From NCBI GenBank assembly GCA_030652805.1, contig JAUSPT010000073.1:1-21557 (forward strand): 21,557 nucleotides of DNA. The letters run 5' to 3'. The translations under genes were made by a program, and so were the position numbers. Under the pieces are notes generated by a model. It was not told where the DNA came from. It searched no databases and was given only the letters and a program-made list of their open reading frames with translations. Numbering within the stretch: position 1 is the stretch's first letter; each line of letters opens with the position of its first letter. This DNA is from a bacterium. GTDB taxonomy: Bacteria > JAHJDO01. Shown one piece after another: positions 1 to 8,426 of the stretch.

Positions 1-90
1 CACGTCATCGAGCATGACATCGTCTTAACTCTGGATATCATCTTTCAGCACGCTCGAACTGGAAAGCGTAGCGACGTAATTGAGGTGTAA
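1..90 (+). CDS. 3' end of an unidentified protein (partial)
   Basis: Frame 1 is open from the window edge to a TAA at 88-90 and encodes the last 29 residues of a protein, beginning HVIEHDIVLTL and ending GKRSDVIEV. The other two plus frames hit stops within about 30 bases. The peptide has an amphipathic, helix-like composition, but it is too short for me to assign a family. If real, the gene converges tail-to-tail with the MBL hydrolase gene, leaving 28 bp between their stops. A chance open frame of this length is possible. Confidence 0.35.
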   Translation, partial: HVIEHDIVLTLDIIFQHARTGKRSDVIEV

Positions 91-118
91 TATTGAACAG
101 GCTCAATTTGCGTTTCCA

Positions 119-898
119 TTAAATTTTTATCTCTGAATTATCCTTTGCAACCAGCAACTCACAATTAAGATACCTCTTTCCAATCTCCAGTATTTTTTTC
201 TCCTGTGTATAGAACTCAGGATGAAAGTGCGTTACAACAACCTTCTTAATACTTGCCTTACTTAGCATGCTAAAAAGGTCTTCAAGAGGTATATGAACTC
301 CCTCAGTTATCAGTAGGTCAATTTCATCCTTTAATAAGGGGATTATATCCTCTATCTTTCCTATATCCCCAGTATAAACAATACGTTTTCCTCTGCATTC
401 AAAAGAGAATGAATAGGAAGTTTTTGATTTAGAAGATTGTCCCTGTAAATGAGTATTTGGGAACGCAGATACTCTCAACCTATCATCTTCGAAAAACTCT
501 CCCTCTTTTATGGGAATAATATTCACATCATATCTGAGTTCTGAGAGCCCAAGCGACATATCAAAAAAATTCTTAGAGGCCTCTATGCTGTCTTCCGGGA
601 GGTATAAATTCACTTTATATTTATCAGACGGTCTGAATTTGTAACTACCCCTCGGGCTTGAACACATCTGAAAAACAGAGAGGAGTTGGGCCAAACCTCC
701 TATATGGTCAGGATGGACATGTGAGAGAAAAACTGCTTTTATTGAAAAAATGTTATAGTTGCTGACATATAAAGTTGCACTACACGGCTCACCTGCATCT
801 ATAAGATAGGAAGAACTCCCTATCTGTAAAAGAATTGATGCGTTATACCGATTCAACCCTGCCAGCCCCGCAGCAGAGCCTAAAATTTTTATTTTCAT
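119..898 (-). CDS. MBL-fold metallo-hydrolase, RNase Z-like
   Basis: A 259-residue metallo-beta-lactamase-fold protein. The metal-binding signature is complete: H60-x-H62-x-D64-H65 followed by IGG, then H150 (NTH), D178 in YTGD, and H224-F-H226 near the C-terminus. This ligand set is typical of the RNase Z/ElaC-like and phosphodiesterase-like branch, which binds two metal ions and hydrolyses phosphodiesters. The insertion at about residues 85-130 is not the long flexible arm of true tRNase Z, so tRNA 3' processing is not secure; cyclic-nucleotide or other phosphodiester hydrolysis is equally possible. It is the last gene of the minus-strand operon, 23 bp after the NagB-like gene, with no strong ribosome binding site. 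It is probably a soluble cytoplasmic enzyme, since no signal peptide is seen. Confidence 0.85.
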   Translation of the reverse strand: MKIKILGSAAGLAGLNRYNASILLQIGSSSYLIDAGEPCSATLYVSNYNIFSIKAVFLSHVHPDHIGGLAQLLSVFQMCSSPRGSYKFRPSDKYKVNLYLPEDSIEASKNFFDMSLGLSELRYDVNIIPIKEGEFFEDDRLRVSAFPNTHLQGQSSKSKTSYSFSFECRGKRIVYTGDIGKIEDIIPLLKDEIDLLITEGVHIPLEDLFSMLSKASIKKVVVTHFHPEFYTQEKKILEIGKRYLNCELLVAKDNSEIKI

Positions 899-921
899 GA
901 CTTTATTCAGAACTTTAGATA

Positions 922-1872
922 TTAATTACAGTCTGCTACCAGTGGGCCTGCAAGCTCTTTAAGAAAGAAGAGTTTCCCAGCCAAAGTAGGCATAAAACTG
1001 GAAGGAATCCAGATGTTTGGCCCGTGTCTTAAAGTAACCCAGAGAGATAATCCCTGCCACATCATTCCCCTACCTAATGTCCCATCACATCCGCCGATTA
1101 TTTTATCCGCTTTGAGGAATAGACCCGGACCAATTGTATTGGCAAAACATGGAACCAGAGTTGTGCGGCTCTTAAAACTGGTTATTGCGTTCTGTTCTAT
1201 GGTCAAAGGATGTAGTTTTGCTCCCAATCTGTATTCCTGCTTCTTCCATTCTTCCTCTCCTGAAAATTCGCCGGCAAAATGCGGCTCCCAAAAAGCGATA
1301 TGAAACATTCTTCCAATACCAAAAACAACTATGAGTTTTGCCCCCTCTTCTTTGAGCTGTCCTATCTTCTCAGCATATGTGGGAAGAATATTCTTAAGCG
1401 CAAAATGTCGTTGGTTTTTTGGAACAGTCAGATCACCGAGCGGTCCATATAAAGCTTGCTGCATTGCATTTTGAAAAGCTCCTATATTATCAGAAGGCAA
1501 CGTATTCCCCTGTCTATCGCTCCATTCATCCATATTAAATCCATAAACATGTTTACAATCCACATTCCATTCCTTCAGAAAATAAACAGCCCATTTATAC
1601 ATTCCCATAGGGCCAACAGGCAATATAAACGCTATTTTTCTGCCCTCATCTCTTGCCCTTTTAATCTCTATAGCTATTTCATGACCCATCATAGTATCAA
1701 AATCACTCAAGGTTTCGCATGAAACAGGTTCAAACTTCTTGTTCCACCAATCCTGACGCTCAGTAACTGACTCCGGGGGATTATCACAACATTTATCCAG
1801 TTTCTCAATATTCCACCCTTGCGGGAAGAAATTCTCTAACAAAGATCCTTTAATTGTGCTCATTAAATCCAT
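922..1872 (-). CDS. NagB-like sugar-phosphate isomerase/deaminase homologue
   Basis: A 316-residue member of the glucosamine-6-phosphate deaminase/6-phosphogluconolactonase fold family. The phosphate-loop equivalent is [12 protein letters not shown] (residues 83-94), FNMDEW at 112-117 matches the NagB FNMDEY motif that holds the proton-transfer Asp (D115), and [13 protein letters not shown] at 185-197 matches the NagB GxGxDGHIAFNEP loop. In that loop His191 and Glu196 are kept, but the Asp that precedes the His by two residues in E. coli NagB is Met189, and the following Gly is Phe. The protein is about 50 residues longer than NagB. The start has a clear GGAGG (1879-1883) 6 bp upstream, inside the end of the PIG-L gene. 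Pairing with a deacetylase suggests amino-sugar metabolism, but the altered loop leaves the exact reaction open. Confidence 0.75.
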   Translation of the reverse strand: MDLMSTIKGSLLENFFPQGWNIEKLDKCCDNPPESVTERQDWWNKKFEPVSCETLSDFDTMMGHEIAIEIKRARDEGRKIAFILPVGPMGMYKWAVYFLKEWNVDCKHVYGFNMDEWSDRQGNTLPSDNIGAFQNAMQQALYGPLGDLTVPKNQRHFALKNILPTYAEKIGQLKEEGAKLIVVFGIGRMFHIAFWEPHFAGEFSGEEEWKKQEYRLGAKLHPLTIEQNAITSFKSRTTLVPCFANTIGPGLFLKADKIIGGCDGTLGRGMMWQGLSLWVTLRHGPNIWIPSSFMPTLAGKLFFLKELAGPLVADCN

Positions 1873-1874
1873 AA

Positions 1875-2651
1875 TTATCCTCCATTATCTTGTTTCTTAT
1901 ATTTAACCTTATTCTTTAACAACTTCTCTAAGATATTATCCTGAGGGAACGGATGTCCTTTATGCTGTCTGAATCCTTCGGCGTATTTTATGCCAATTTC
2001 TTTTCCTCTTCTGCTTGAAATCTCCTTCATAGTCTCTGTGTATTTGTCCATACCGTGCTGTCTTTTCAACCAGGAGCGTTGACTTTCATGTTTCCTTAAC
2101 ATGCTTGTTTTGGTTTCCATTACATCTTTAATATCTACAAAAAATTCAGGATGCACAGGATTGCCAAATCTATCCTTTAAATCCAGAGAATCTCCATAAT
2201 ATAGATATGGAATCTTGGATGTCGCTTTTGCTGGATTTACTAAGGCAGTGTGATAATTGGGAATTGGTGCGTTGAAACATCCGTCCCACACTAAATCAGC
2301 AGTTATCTCATGATCCTTCATATAATCCTGAGGAGACATGGTAATAACAATATCAGGGTCCACTTTTCGTATCATTTCTGTAACCATAAATCTTGTTGGA
2401 TTATCAAACACAACATGTAAACAGGATATGCCACAGCTAATATATTCTGCCCCAAGCAGTTCTGCTGATGACTTAGCTTCCGCATACCGTTTTCTGCTCA
2501 AGTCTGCTGGAACATACTCAACAGACCCCATATCCCCTGAACCCACGGTTGCAATGGTTATCTTATGCCCTTTTTTCTTCAGTAGAGCAAGAGTTCCAGC
2601 CATAATAAATTCTACATCATCAGGATGCATTCCAATACCAAAAATCTTCAT
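1875..2651 (-). CDS. PIG-L/LmbE family deacetylase
   Basis: A 258-residue protein opening with the family signature [11 protein letters not shown]. By analogy with MshB, His9, Asp12 and His114 (in YMKDHEIT) should bind zinc and Asp11 should be the catalytic base. The family removes N-acetyl groups from GlcNAc-type substrates: GlcNAc-PI, GlcNAc-inositol, diacetylchitobiose and bacillithiol precursors. No signal peptide is visible, so it probably acts in the cytoplasm. It ends 2 bp before the NagB-like gene, an arrangement that would let one enzyme deacetylate an amino sugar and the next isomerise or deaminate it. A GGAGG lies about 11 bp upstream of the chosen start. The exact substrate cannot be read from the sequence. 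Confidence 0.88.
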   Translation of the reverse strand: MKIFGIGMHPDDVEFIMAGTLALLKKKGHKITIATVGSGDMGSVEYVPADLSRKRYAEAKSSAELLGAEYISCGISCLHVVFDNPTRFMVTEMIRKVDPDIVITMSPQDYMKDHEITADLVWDGCFNAPIPNYHTALVNPAKATSKIPYLYYGDSLDLKDRFGNPVHPEFFVDIKDVMETKTSMLRKHESQRSWLKRQHGMDKYTETMKEISSRRGKEIGIKYAEGFRQHKGHPFPQDNILEKLLKNKVKYKKQDNGG

Positions 2652-2672
2652 AATTTCATACCCTCCTTCCTT

Positions 2673-3455
2673 CTATTTTATCTTATGTTCGTATCTTTTC
2701 CCACTCTCTAATTCCACAGTAACACTGCTTCTGAGTATATTTAAATCAACCACCTTCCCCTGCCCATATTCTGTATCTACCGTTGCATCTATTTTAGGAA
2801 AAGACTTTTTCATCTCTTGATACGACTTTGATTCATATCTCAGGCAACACATCAAGCGACCACATAAGCCTGATATTTTTGAGGGGTCTAAGTGAAAATT
2901 CTGAGATTTAGCATTTTGAATGGTAACTGCCTGAAACTCCTTAATGAAACTTGCACAACAAAGAACCCTCCCGCAATGCCCACAATATCCTGCAATATTT
3001 TTTGCTCTATCTCGTACGCCCACTTGTCTTAATTCTATTCTTGTTTTTAATGTATGCTCAATGTCTTTTAACAGGTCTCTAAAATCCACTCTATCGTCTG
3101 CCACAAAATGGAATATTATTTTATTTCCCTCATGTATGTACTTTGCATCTATAACTCTAATTGGAAGATTATGTTTGGCTACTTTTTCTAAACATATTGC
3201 TAATGCCTTTTTCTCTCGCTCAAATATATCCTGTATCTGACTTATATCACTCTCTGTGGCAACTCTAATGATTTGCCCTCTCTCTTTAGAACATATACAA
3301 TCAGCTACCTCTTGTATCCCTGATACAATTTTAGCGTAATATTTATCGCCATCTACTTCTATTAGACAGTAATCATTATACCTGGCAACAGTGTTGCCAA
3401 TATCAAGCCATAATGTTCTGTCTTTGCAAATCCTAACCTGGATTATTTTATGCAT
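2673..3455 (-). CDS. ricT: PSP1-domain protein, RicT (YaaT) homologue
   Basis: A 260-residue PSP1 C-terminal-domain protein. The diagnostic cysteine clusters are present: C158 and C161 (GYCGHCGR), C166-C167, then C198 and C203-C204 (GLCGRLMCC). In Bacillus subtilis RicT forms a complex with RicA and RicF that carries Fe-S clusters and promotes RNase Y-dependent mRNA maturation. No RicA or RicF partner lies in this window. The gene overlaps the end of holB by 8 bp. The tmk-holB-ricT order is also common in Firmicutes, where ricT (yaaT) follows holB. In a diderm the protein's role in mRNA processing is inferred. Confidence 0.88.
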   Translation of the reverse strand: MHKIIQVRICKDRTLWLDIGNTVARYNDYCLIEVDGDKYYAKIVSGIQEVADCICSKERGQIIRVATESDISQIQDIFEREKKALAICLEKVAKHNLPIRVIDAKYIHEGNKIIFHFVADDRVDFRDLLKDIEHTLKTRIELRQVGVRDRAKNIAGYCGHCGRVLCCASFIKEFQAVTIQNAKSQNFHLDPSKISGLCGRLMCCLRYESKSYQEMKKSFPKIDATVDTEYGQGKVVDLNILRSSVTVELESGKRYEHKIK

Positions 3456-4458
3456 CTACTTTTCCTTGTATATCTAAAAACAACTTCTCCAGAATAAGCT
3501 GGGAACTGACATTGTTTCTTACATACGTCTTCATGTCAGTAATTGTGTTCAAAAACCTTTCAATCTGCGACAGAGAAAATTTATTCTCTAATTGCCTAAG
3601 ATCCTCGCTAATATCCAAATTAATAAGAGAAACTTGTTCTCCAGCCTGCTTCAAGATTGCAATATCTCTGAGGCATGTTGTAAGCATGTCTAAGCTCATA
3701 TGCAACTTGTTTCTATATTCTCTAACATCTCTGCTCCACTCACTATTAAATTCTCCTACAAGGCTAATCACATCTTCATTCTTCAACCTGCTAAGCATAT
3801 CCATTAACCTACTCTTTGCAAGAGGTATTTGTGTGTCATCCTTCAACTCAAGTGCCTCTCCTAAACTACCCTGTGATAAATTGGCTATGAAATGAGCAAG
3901 AGATTTGTCTACTCTATGATGTTCTACTAAAAAGCCCTCAATTCTATGAAGCTCTATCCTGTTAAAAGGAACTGCCTGGCAGCGTGAAACTATGGTCCGT
4001 AAAAGCAGATGCAAGCTTGTAGAGGTTAAGATTAATACGGAATTTTCAGGTGGTTCCTCCAAAGTTTTTAAAAGGCAGTTTGCAGCTTGAATAGTCATAT
4101 TTTCTGCTTCTGCAATAATATATACTTTTTTCTTACCCTCATATGTTTTAAATGATATTTGTGTTCTTAATTCTCTAATATTATCAATTGTTATAGATAA
4201 AGAAGACCCTGTTGGATAAATGCATTTCACATCCGGATGTATAGAAGCATCTATCTTTTTGCAACATACGCATCTATCACAAGGAATCTCACTAGACCCG
4301 TCACAATTCAATGCTTTGGCAAGATTAACTGCTGCCAACCTTTTACCTACTCCATGTGGGCCAATGAACAGATAAGCATGAGGAATTCTTCCATGTTTCA
4401 ACGAATTCCGCAAAAGCCCGACAGCTATTTCCTGCCCGATAATATCATTAAACGACAT
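3448..4458 (-). CDS. holB: DNA polymerase III subunit delta'
   Basis: A 336-residue AAA+ clamp-loader subunit. It has a P-loop GPHGVGKRL (33-41), in which the residue after Lys39 is Arg rather than Thr/Ser, fitting the non-hydrolysing role of many delta' subunits. A zinc module follows with C60, C63, C66 and a downstream HPD, then LLKTLEEPP, and a TIVSRCQ sensor with the SRC arginine-finger motif. It works in the clamp-loader complex that opens and loads the beta sliding clamp. The start overlaps the tmk 3' end by 11 bp and the stop overlaps ricT, so translation is probably coupled. DnaX is the main paralogue to exclude; the length and absence of a C-terminal tau/gamma extension favour delta'. 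Confidence 0.9.
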   Translation of the reverse strand: MSFNDIIGQEIAVGLLRNSLKHGRIPHAYLFIGPHGVGKRLAAVNLAKALNCDGSSEIPCDRCVCCKKIDASIHPDVKCIYPTGSSLSITIDNIRELRTQISFKTYEGKKKVYIIAEAENMTIQAANCLLKTLEEPPENSVLILTSTSLHLLLRTIVSRCQAVPFNRIELHRIEGFLVEHHRVDKSLAHFIANLSQGSLGEALELKDDTQIPLAKSRLMDMLSRLKNEDVISLVGEFNSEWSRDVREYRNKLHMSLDMLTTCLRDIAILKQAGEQVSLINLDISEDLRQLENKFSLSQIERFLNTITDMKTYVRNNVSSQLILEKLFLDIQGKVDA

Positions 4459-5110
4459 AACTATTTCTTCTCAATAAATCATCTATATGCTTCTGGATTT
4501 CTAACTGTGTCTCACTGATTTCACTTTTTACTGTAACTACTTTTATGCGTACTGGCTCTCTTCGAGCAAGATTAAGATATCCTTCCCGCACTCTTTTATG
4601 AAATTCAATATCTTCCTGTTCAATCCTATCACTCTCCCCTCTTGGAAAGGAATCCTTTGATAAGTGCAGAGATTTTTCTAACCCAATATTCACGTCAATA
4701 TCCAAAAGAATTGTCAGGGCTGGTTTTATCTTGTTTACAGCAAAGTCATTTATGTTCTTTATAATACTCAGATCTATTTCCCTTCCATACCCTTGATATG
4801 CAAATGTAGCATCATAGAAACGATCACAAATTACAGTAATGTTTTTTTCTAATGCAGGAATAATAATCTCATCAACATGCTGTGCCCGTGCTGCTTCGTA
4901 CAGTAGCAATTCGGTTCTTACTGACATATTCTTGTACAACGGAGAGAGCAGTAATTGCCTCATTTTTTCTCCTAATGCTGTGCTGCCCGGCTCTCTTGTA
5001 CAGTAAGTCTTAATCCCTTTCTGAGTAAGATAACCAGCGAGCAACCTGGAATGCGTAGATTTCCCACTACCCTCAGGCCCCTCCAATGTTAATAAAAACC
5101 CTTTTTTCAT
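4448..5110 (-). CDS. tmk: Thymidylate kinase
   Basis: A 220-residue dTMP kinase that phosphorylates dTMP to dTDP for DNA synthesis. It has a P-loop GPEGSGKST (11-19), a TREPGST segment (38-44) that binds the nucleotide, the D96-R97-F98 equivalent of the DRY/DRH motif, and a Gln-containing AYQGYGR loop. Length is normal. It is the first gene of the minus-strand operon. No Shine-Dalgarno sequence precedes the ATG; instead a TATAAT box sits only 9 bp upstream, which suggests a leaderless or nearly leaderless transcript. A later start would remove the P-loop strand, so this start is well supported. Confidence 0.95.
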   Translation of the reverse strand: MKKGFLLTLEGPEGSGKSTHSRLLAGYLTQKGIKTYCTREPGSTALGEKMRQLLLSPLYKNMSVRTELLLYEAARAQHVDEIIIPALEKNITVICDRFYDATFAYQGYGREIDLSIIKNINDFAVNKIKPALTILLDIDVNIGLEKSLHLSKDSFPRGESDRIEQEDIEFHKRVREGYLNLARREPVRIKVVTVKSEISETQLEIQKHIDDLLRRNSYVV

Positions 5111-5119
5111 AACGTGCCA

Positions 5120-5147
5120 ATTATAACATTACATGCTGTTTTGTCTA
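5120..5147 (-). promoter_or_regulatory. Sigma70-type promoter of the tmk operon
   Basis: On the minus strand, TAGACA (5147-5142) and a perfect TATAAT (5125-5120) are separated by 16 bp. The expected start of transcription, 6-8 bp downstream, is at about 5112-5114, only 2-4 bases before the tmk ATG at 5110. Confidence 0.7.
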
Positions 5148-5161
5148 TTGGAATTTGTATC

Positions 5162-5190
5162 TTGAACTGGGCTATGGTTTTTGCTAGTAT
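5162..5190 (+). promoter_or_regulatory. Sigma70-type promoter of tRNA-Arg and the cell-wall operon
   Basis: TTGAAC (5162-5167) and TAGTAT (5185-5190) are separated by 17 bp, with a TGC extended -10 (5182-5184). The expected transcript start near 5197 leaves about a 10-base leader before the tRNA. The -35 boxes of this promoter and the divergent tmk promoter are 14 bp apart. Confidence 0.7.
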
Positions 5191-5206
5191 ACTTAAAATT
5201 ATACTT

Positions 5207-5280
5207 GCGCCAGTAGCTCAGTTGGATAGAGCATCTGCCTTCTAAGCAGAGGGTCAGGGGTCCGAATCCCTTCTGGCGTA
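5207..5280 (+). tRNA. tRNA-Arg (anticodon TCT)
   Basis: A full cloverleaf folds by eye. The acceptor GCGCCAG pairs with CTGGCGT (the first pair is G-T), the D stem is GCTC/GAGC, the anticodon stem is TCTGC/GCAGA with loop CTTCTAA (anticodon TCT at 5241-5243), the variable loop is GGGTC, and the T stem is AGGGG/CCCTT. It reads AGA, a codon that is frequent in the neighbouring genes. CCA is not encoded. The T loop is TCCGAAT, so the base at the position normally T55 (pseudouridine) is C. The foldase gene begins 26 bp downstream with no terminator between them, so the tRNA is probably cut from a longer messenger. Confidence 0.95.
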
Positions 5281-5306
5281 CTTTTTGAATCAACGGAGAA
5301 AAATCA

Positions 5307-6911
5307 ATGCTTAAGTCTATAAGAAAAAACATGAAGCCGATAATGTGGATAACAGCATTAAGCTTTCTGGCTACAATATTCTTTGCATGGGGAATGGGTG
5401 TAACATCGAAAGCAAGAACAAATATTACCGTGGCAAAAGTAAATGGAGTTGCTATCAAGTATGAAGAGTTTAGATATGCTCTAACAGCTACGGAAAGAAA
5501 TTATAGAAGAATGTATGGAGATCAGTTTGACAGAATCAAAAAAAACATGGACATGGATAATCAGGTTCTAAATCAATTGATAGATCAAAAGCTTCTTATG
5601 CAGGAGATAAAGAAACAGCGCATAAAAATCTCAGACAAAGAGATTATAGATAGGATAAAACAAGATCCAGTATTTAAAAACAAGAAAGGCGGGTTTGATA
5701 AGGCAAAGTTTGAACAGTATGTAAATGGCATCCCTGCTTCTCAGTGGCAAGAGATTGAGAATGGGATTAAGAAATCTCTTGCGCTCGAGCATCTTTGGAA
5801 AAGAATCACTGATCCAGTTATAATAAGCGACAAGAAAATTTTAGACGAATTTATGCTAAAAAATGAAAAAGTAAAAATCAACTATATATGCTTCCGTGTA
5901 GACGAGTTCAAAACGCAGGTATCTGTGAATGATGAAGATATTGCTGAATATTTTTCTAAAAACAAAACTGAATTCAAGCAGCCTGATAGGGTTAATACAG
6001 AATACGTGCTTATCAAACCAGAGCCCTTTAAAGAAAAAACCGAAGTTTCAGATGATGAAATTAGAAAATATTATGCAGAGAATAAACAGGAATTTGAAGT
6101 AGTTGATAAAAAGCCTAAAGAAATTAAGCTTCTAGAAGAAGTAAGGGCTCAGATAAAAGAGAAACTTACAAAAGAAAAAGCAGAGCAATTAGCTCAAGAA
6201 AGAGCTTATGATCTCTCTATTGACCTGGGTGAAGAAAATAAATGGGAAGAGATACTAAAAAAAGAGAATCTCTTATCAAAGCAGACCGGGTATTTTGCAG
6301 AAGGAGAAGAAATCCTAGAGATAGGCTATTCCCGCGAGTTTTCCCAAAGCGCATTTTCTCTTGGCAAAGATGATATAAGCGACCCGATTAAAACGGCTAA
6401 AGGGTTTTGCATATTAAGACTTGTGGATCTAAAGCCATCCTACATACCCGAGCAGATAGAAGAAGTAAAGGAGGATGTCCGTAAAAGGTTAACTGCTCTT
6501 AAATCAAAGGAACTAGCTGAGAAAAAAGCAGATGAGTTCATCGAAAAATCTCAATCAGCAAAGAATATCGAAAAGTTAGCAAAAAAGTTTGGTTATGAGG
6601 TTAAGCAAACAGATTTCTTTGAAAGAGGAGTGTATACAAAAGACATTGGATATGCCCCTAAACTCATAGCAGAAGCGTTCCTTCTTAAAAAAGGTGATGT
6701 AAAAAAAGCATCAGAATCGCAAGATGTATTTGTAATAGAACTTGTTGAGAGAAAAGCTGCTGATAAAGGAGAATTTAATACACAGAAGGAGCAAATTAAA
6801 CAGACTCTGCTGCAAAAAAAGAAGCAGTCGGTATATGAGAAATGGTTCAAAAACCTAAAACAGGAAGCAAAGATTGTAAATAATCTTGATGAAATACGAC
6901 GTGCACAGTAA
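5307..6911 (+). CDS. Membrane-anchored PpiD/SurA-like foldase
   Basis: A 534-residue protein with a short positive N-terminus, one membrane segment (about 12-31), then an N-terminal SurA/PpiD-type chaperone region (about 35-230: VNGVAIKYEEF, then LIDQKLLMQEI). A parvulin-like core follows, whose clearest part is residues 328-375 (GYFAEGEEI, then FSLGKDDISDPIKTAKGF). A second, weaker parvulin-like half (about 420-500) follows, with charged helices throughout. The topology matches PpiD: anchored in the inner membrane and acting on secreted or outer-membrane proteins in the periplasm. The usual parvulin opening (A-x-HI) is not recognisable, so it may be a chaperone without strong isomerase activity. 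A GGAG at 5295-5298 supports the start. It is the first protein gene of the plus-strand operon. Confidence 0.85.
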   Translation: MLKSIRKNMKPIMWITALSFLATIFFAWGMGVTSKARTNITVAKVNGVAIKYEEFRYALTATERNYRRMYGDQFDRIKKNMDMDNQVLNQLIDQKLLMQEIKKQRIKISDKEIIDRIKQDPVFKNKKGGFDKAKFEQYVNGIPASQWQEIENGIKKSLALEHLWKRITDPVIISDKKILDEFMLKNEKVKINYICFRVDEFKTQVSVNDEDIAEYFSKNKTEFKQPDRVNTEYVLIKPEPFKEKTEVSDDEIRKYYAENKQEFEVVDKKPKEIKLLEEVRAQIKEKLTKEKAEQLAQERAYDLSIDLGEENKWEEILKKENLLSKQTGYFAEGEEILEIGYSREFSQSAFSLGKDDISDPIKTAKGFCILRLVDLKPSYIPEQIEEVKEDVRKRLTALKSKELAEKKADEFIEKSQSAKNIEKLAKKFGYEVKQTDFFERGVYTKDIGYAPKLIAEAFLLKKGDVKKASESQDVFVIELVERKAADKGEFNTQKEQIKQTLLQKKKQSVYEKWFKNLKQEAKIVNNLDEIRRAQ

Positions 6912-8424
6912 AAAATCCCGTAGATACACCACTCCGAAGATAACTGATCCTATCAAGCATATTTTAGAGGAATTCAAGATATCCCAAAATTTCCCAAAAC
7001 CAGTAATAGAAGAATGTGAAAACATTGATCCATTTATTTCTAAAGAAGAAATTAAAAAACGCCGCAACCTAACAGAGCTTACATGTTTTACAATAGACCC
7101 TGAAGATGCAAAGGATTTTGATGATGCAGTATCTATTGAAAAAACTGAGAATGGAGGTTTTTTACTAGGCGTTCATATAGCGGATGTTGATCATTATGTA
7201 AATAAAAATAAGCATATAGACAGCCAGGCTCTTTCCAGAGGAACAAGCATATATCTTTCCGATAGAGTGATTCCGATGCTGCCTTCCAAGCTTTCTGAGG
7301 ATCTGTGCAGCTTAAAGCCTGACGAGAACAGATTAACTTTAACAGTTATGATAAAAATAGATGCACAGGGCAATATTAGAGAATACGAAATCTTTGAAAG
7401 CTTAATTAAAAGCAAGGCAAGGTTATCCTATGAATCCGCAGAGGAATTAATACATTCCAACGAGGCAAGTAAAAACGCAGAAATATCATCATCCTTAAAA
7501 ATTATGTACAAACTAAGCAAGATATTAGATAAAAAAAGATTGGATAGAGGATACATTGACTTTGATATCCCTGAGGTTAAGATCTCACTTGATGGGAATG
7601 GGAAAGTCTTTGATATTCAAAAGAAGAAGAGATTATCCAGCCATGTTTTGATCGAGGAATTTATGCTTCTTGCAAATCAGTGTGTAGCAGAATACATTAC
7701 TAAAAATAAGGTTCCTATGATCTATCGCGTTCATGAAACTCCTGATGATTTAAAAATAAAGGACTTTGCATTGCTTGCAAAAACGCTGAATTACAGATTT
7801 GATCAAAATAAATCTAAAAATCCGAAATATATACAGGGATTTCTACATAAAACAAATGGGGAAAAGCACCATGCTCTTATTAGCCAGATTATTTTAACAT
7901 GTATGCAAAAAGCAATATATTCTACCAAGAATGTCGGGCACTTCGGGCTTGCATTAAACTGCTATACTCATTTCACATCCCCTATCAGACGCTATCCCGA
8001 TTTAATTATTCACAGAATTCTTAAAAACAAGTTCAAAAACCGAATAGATAATCTTCCTGAGATTGCAGGCATTGCTTCTGAAAGAGAACAAATAGCTGTC
8101 AATATAGAAAGAGAGACAATTAAGCTAAAACAAGTTGAGTTTATGAAAAATAGACTTGGGGATATATTTGAAGGCGTAATATCCGGTGTTCAGCCCTATG
8201 GCTTGTTTGTTGAGCTTAATGATACTCTTGCTGAAGGGCTTGTTCATGTAAGCGCATTAAAGAACGACTATTATACGTTCTCTGAGAAACAGTTTGCGCT
8301 TGTAGGAAAACGCACAAAGAGAAGATTCCAGCTTGGAGATTCAGTAAAGGTACAGGTAGTTAGAGTGGATAGTAATAAAAGGCTAATCGATTTTATATTG
8401 CTTGATGACAAAGAAAGAAACTGA
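6886..8424 (+). CDS. RNase R/RNase II family exoribonuclease, short form
   Basis: A 512-residue protein with an RNB catalytic domain (about 62-390) and a C-terminal S1 RNA-binding domain (about 425-508). The catalytic acidic cluster is intact: D71, D77, D79 and D80 in IDPEDAKDFDDAV. The downstream SPIRRYPDL carries the conserved arginines. The family degrades RNA 3' to 5' to nucleoside monophosphates. Typical RNase R is about 700-800 residues and has a winged helix and two cold-shock domains before the RNB domain. Here only about 60 residues precede it, so those domains are missing. The start could be TTG 6886 or ATG 6889; both lie inside the foldase gene and lack a strong ribosome binding site, which suggests coupled translation. 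The murC gene starts 2 bp after the stop. Confidence 0.88.
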   Translation: MMKYDVHSKKSRRYTTPKITDPIKHILEEFKISQNFPKPVIEECENIDPFISKEEIKKRRNLTELTCFTIDPEDAKDFDDAVSIEKTENGGFLLGVHIADVDHYVNKNKHIDSQALSRGTSIYLSDRVIPMLPSKLSEDLCSLKPDENRLTLTVMIKIDAQGNIREYEIFESLIKSKARLSYESAEELIHSNEASKNAEISSSLKIMYKLSKILDKKRLDRGYIDFDIPEVKISLDGNGKVFDIQKKKRLSSHVLIEEFMLLANQCVAEYITKNKVPMIYRVHETPDDLKIKDFALLAKTLNYRFDQNKSKNPKYIQGFLHKTNGEKHHALISQIILTCMQKAIYSTKNVGHFGLALNCYTHFTSPIRRYPDLIIHRILKNKFKNRIDNLPEIAGIASEREQIAVNIERETIKLKQVEFMKNRLGDIFEGVISGVQPYGLFVELNDTLAEGLVHVSALKNDYYTFSEKQFALVGKRTKRRFQLGDSVKVQVVRVDSNKRLIDFILLDDKERN

Positions 8425-8426
8425 AT

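Noticed and set aside
91-118. Transcription terminator between the partial first gene and the MBL gene
   Set aside because: Only a 5-bp ATTGA/TCAAT stem is present, with no T run, which is too weak to call.
1013-1722. Plus-strand open frames over the NagB-like gene
   Set aside because: They are opposite-strand shadows with no ribosome binding sites; the minus-strand gene has clear family motifs.
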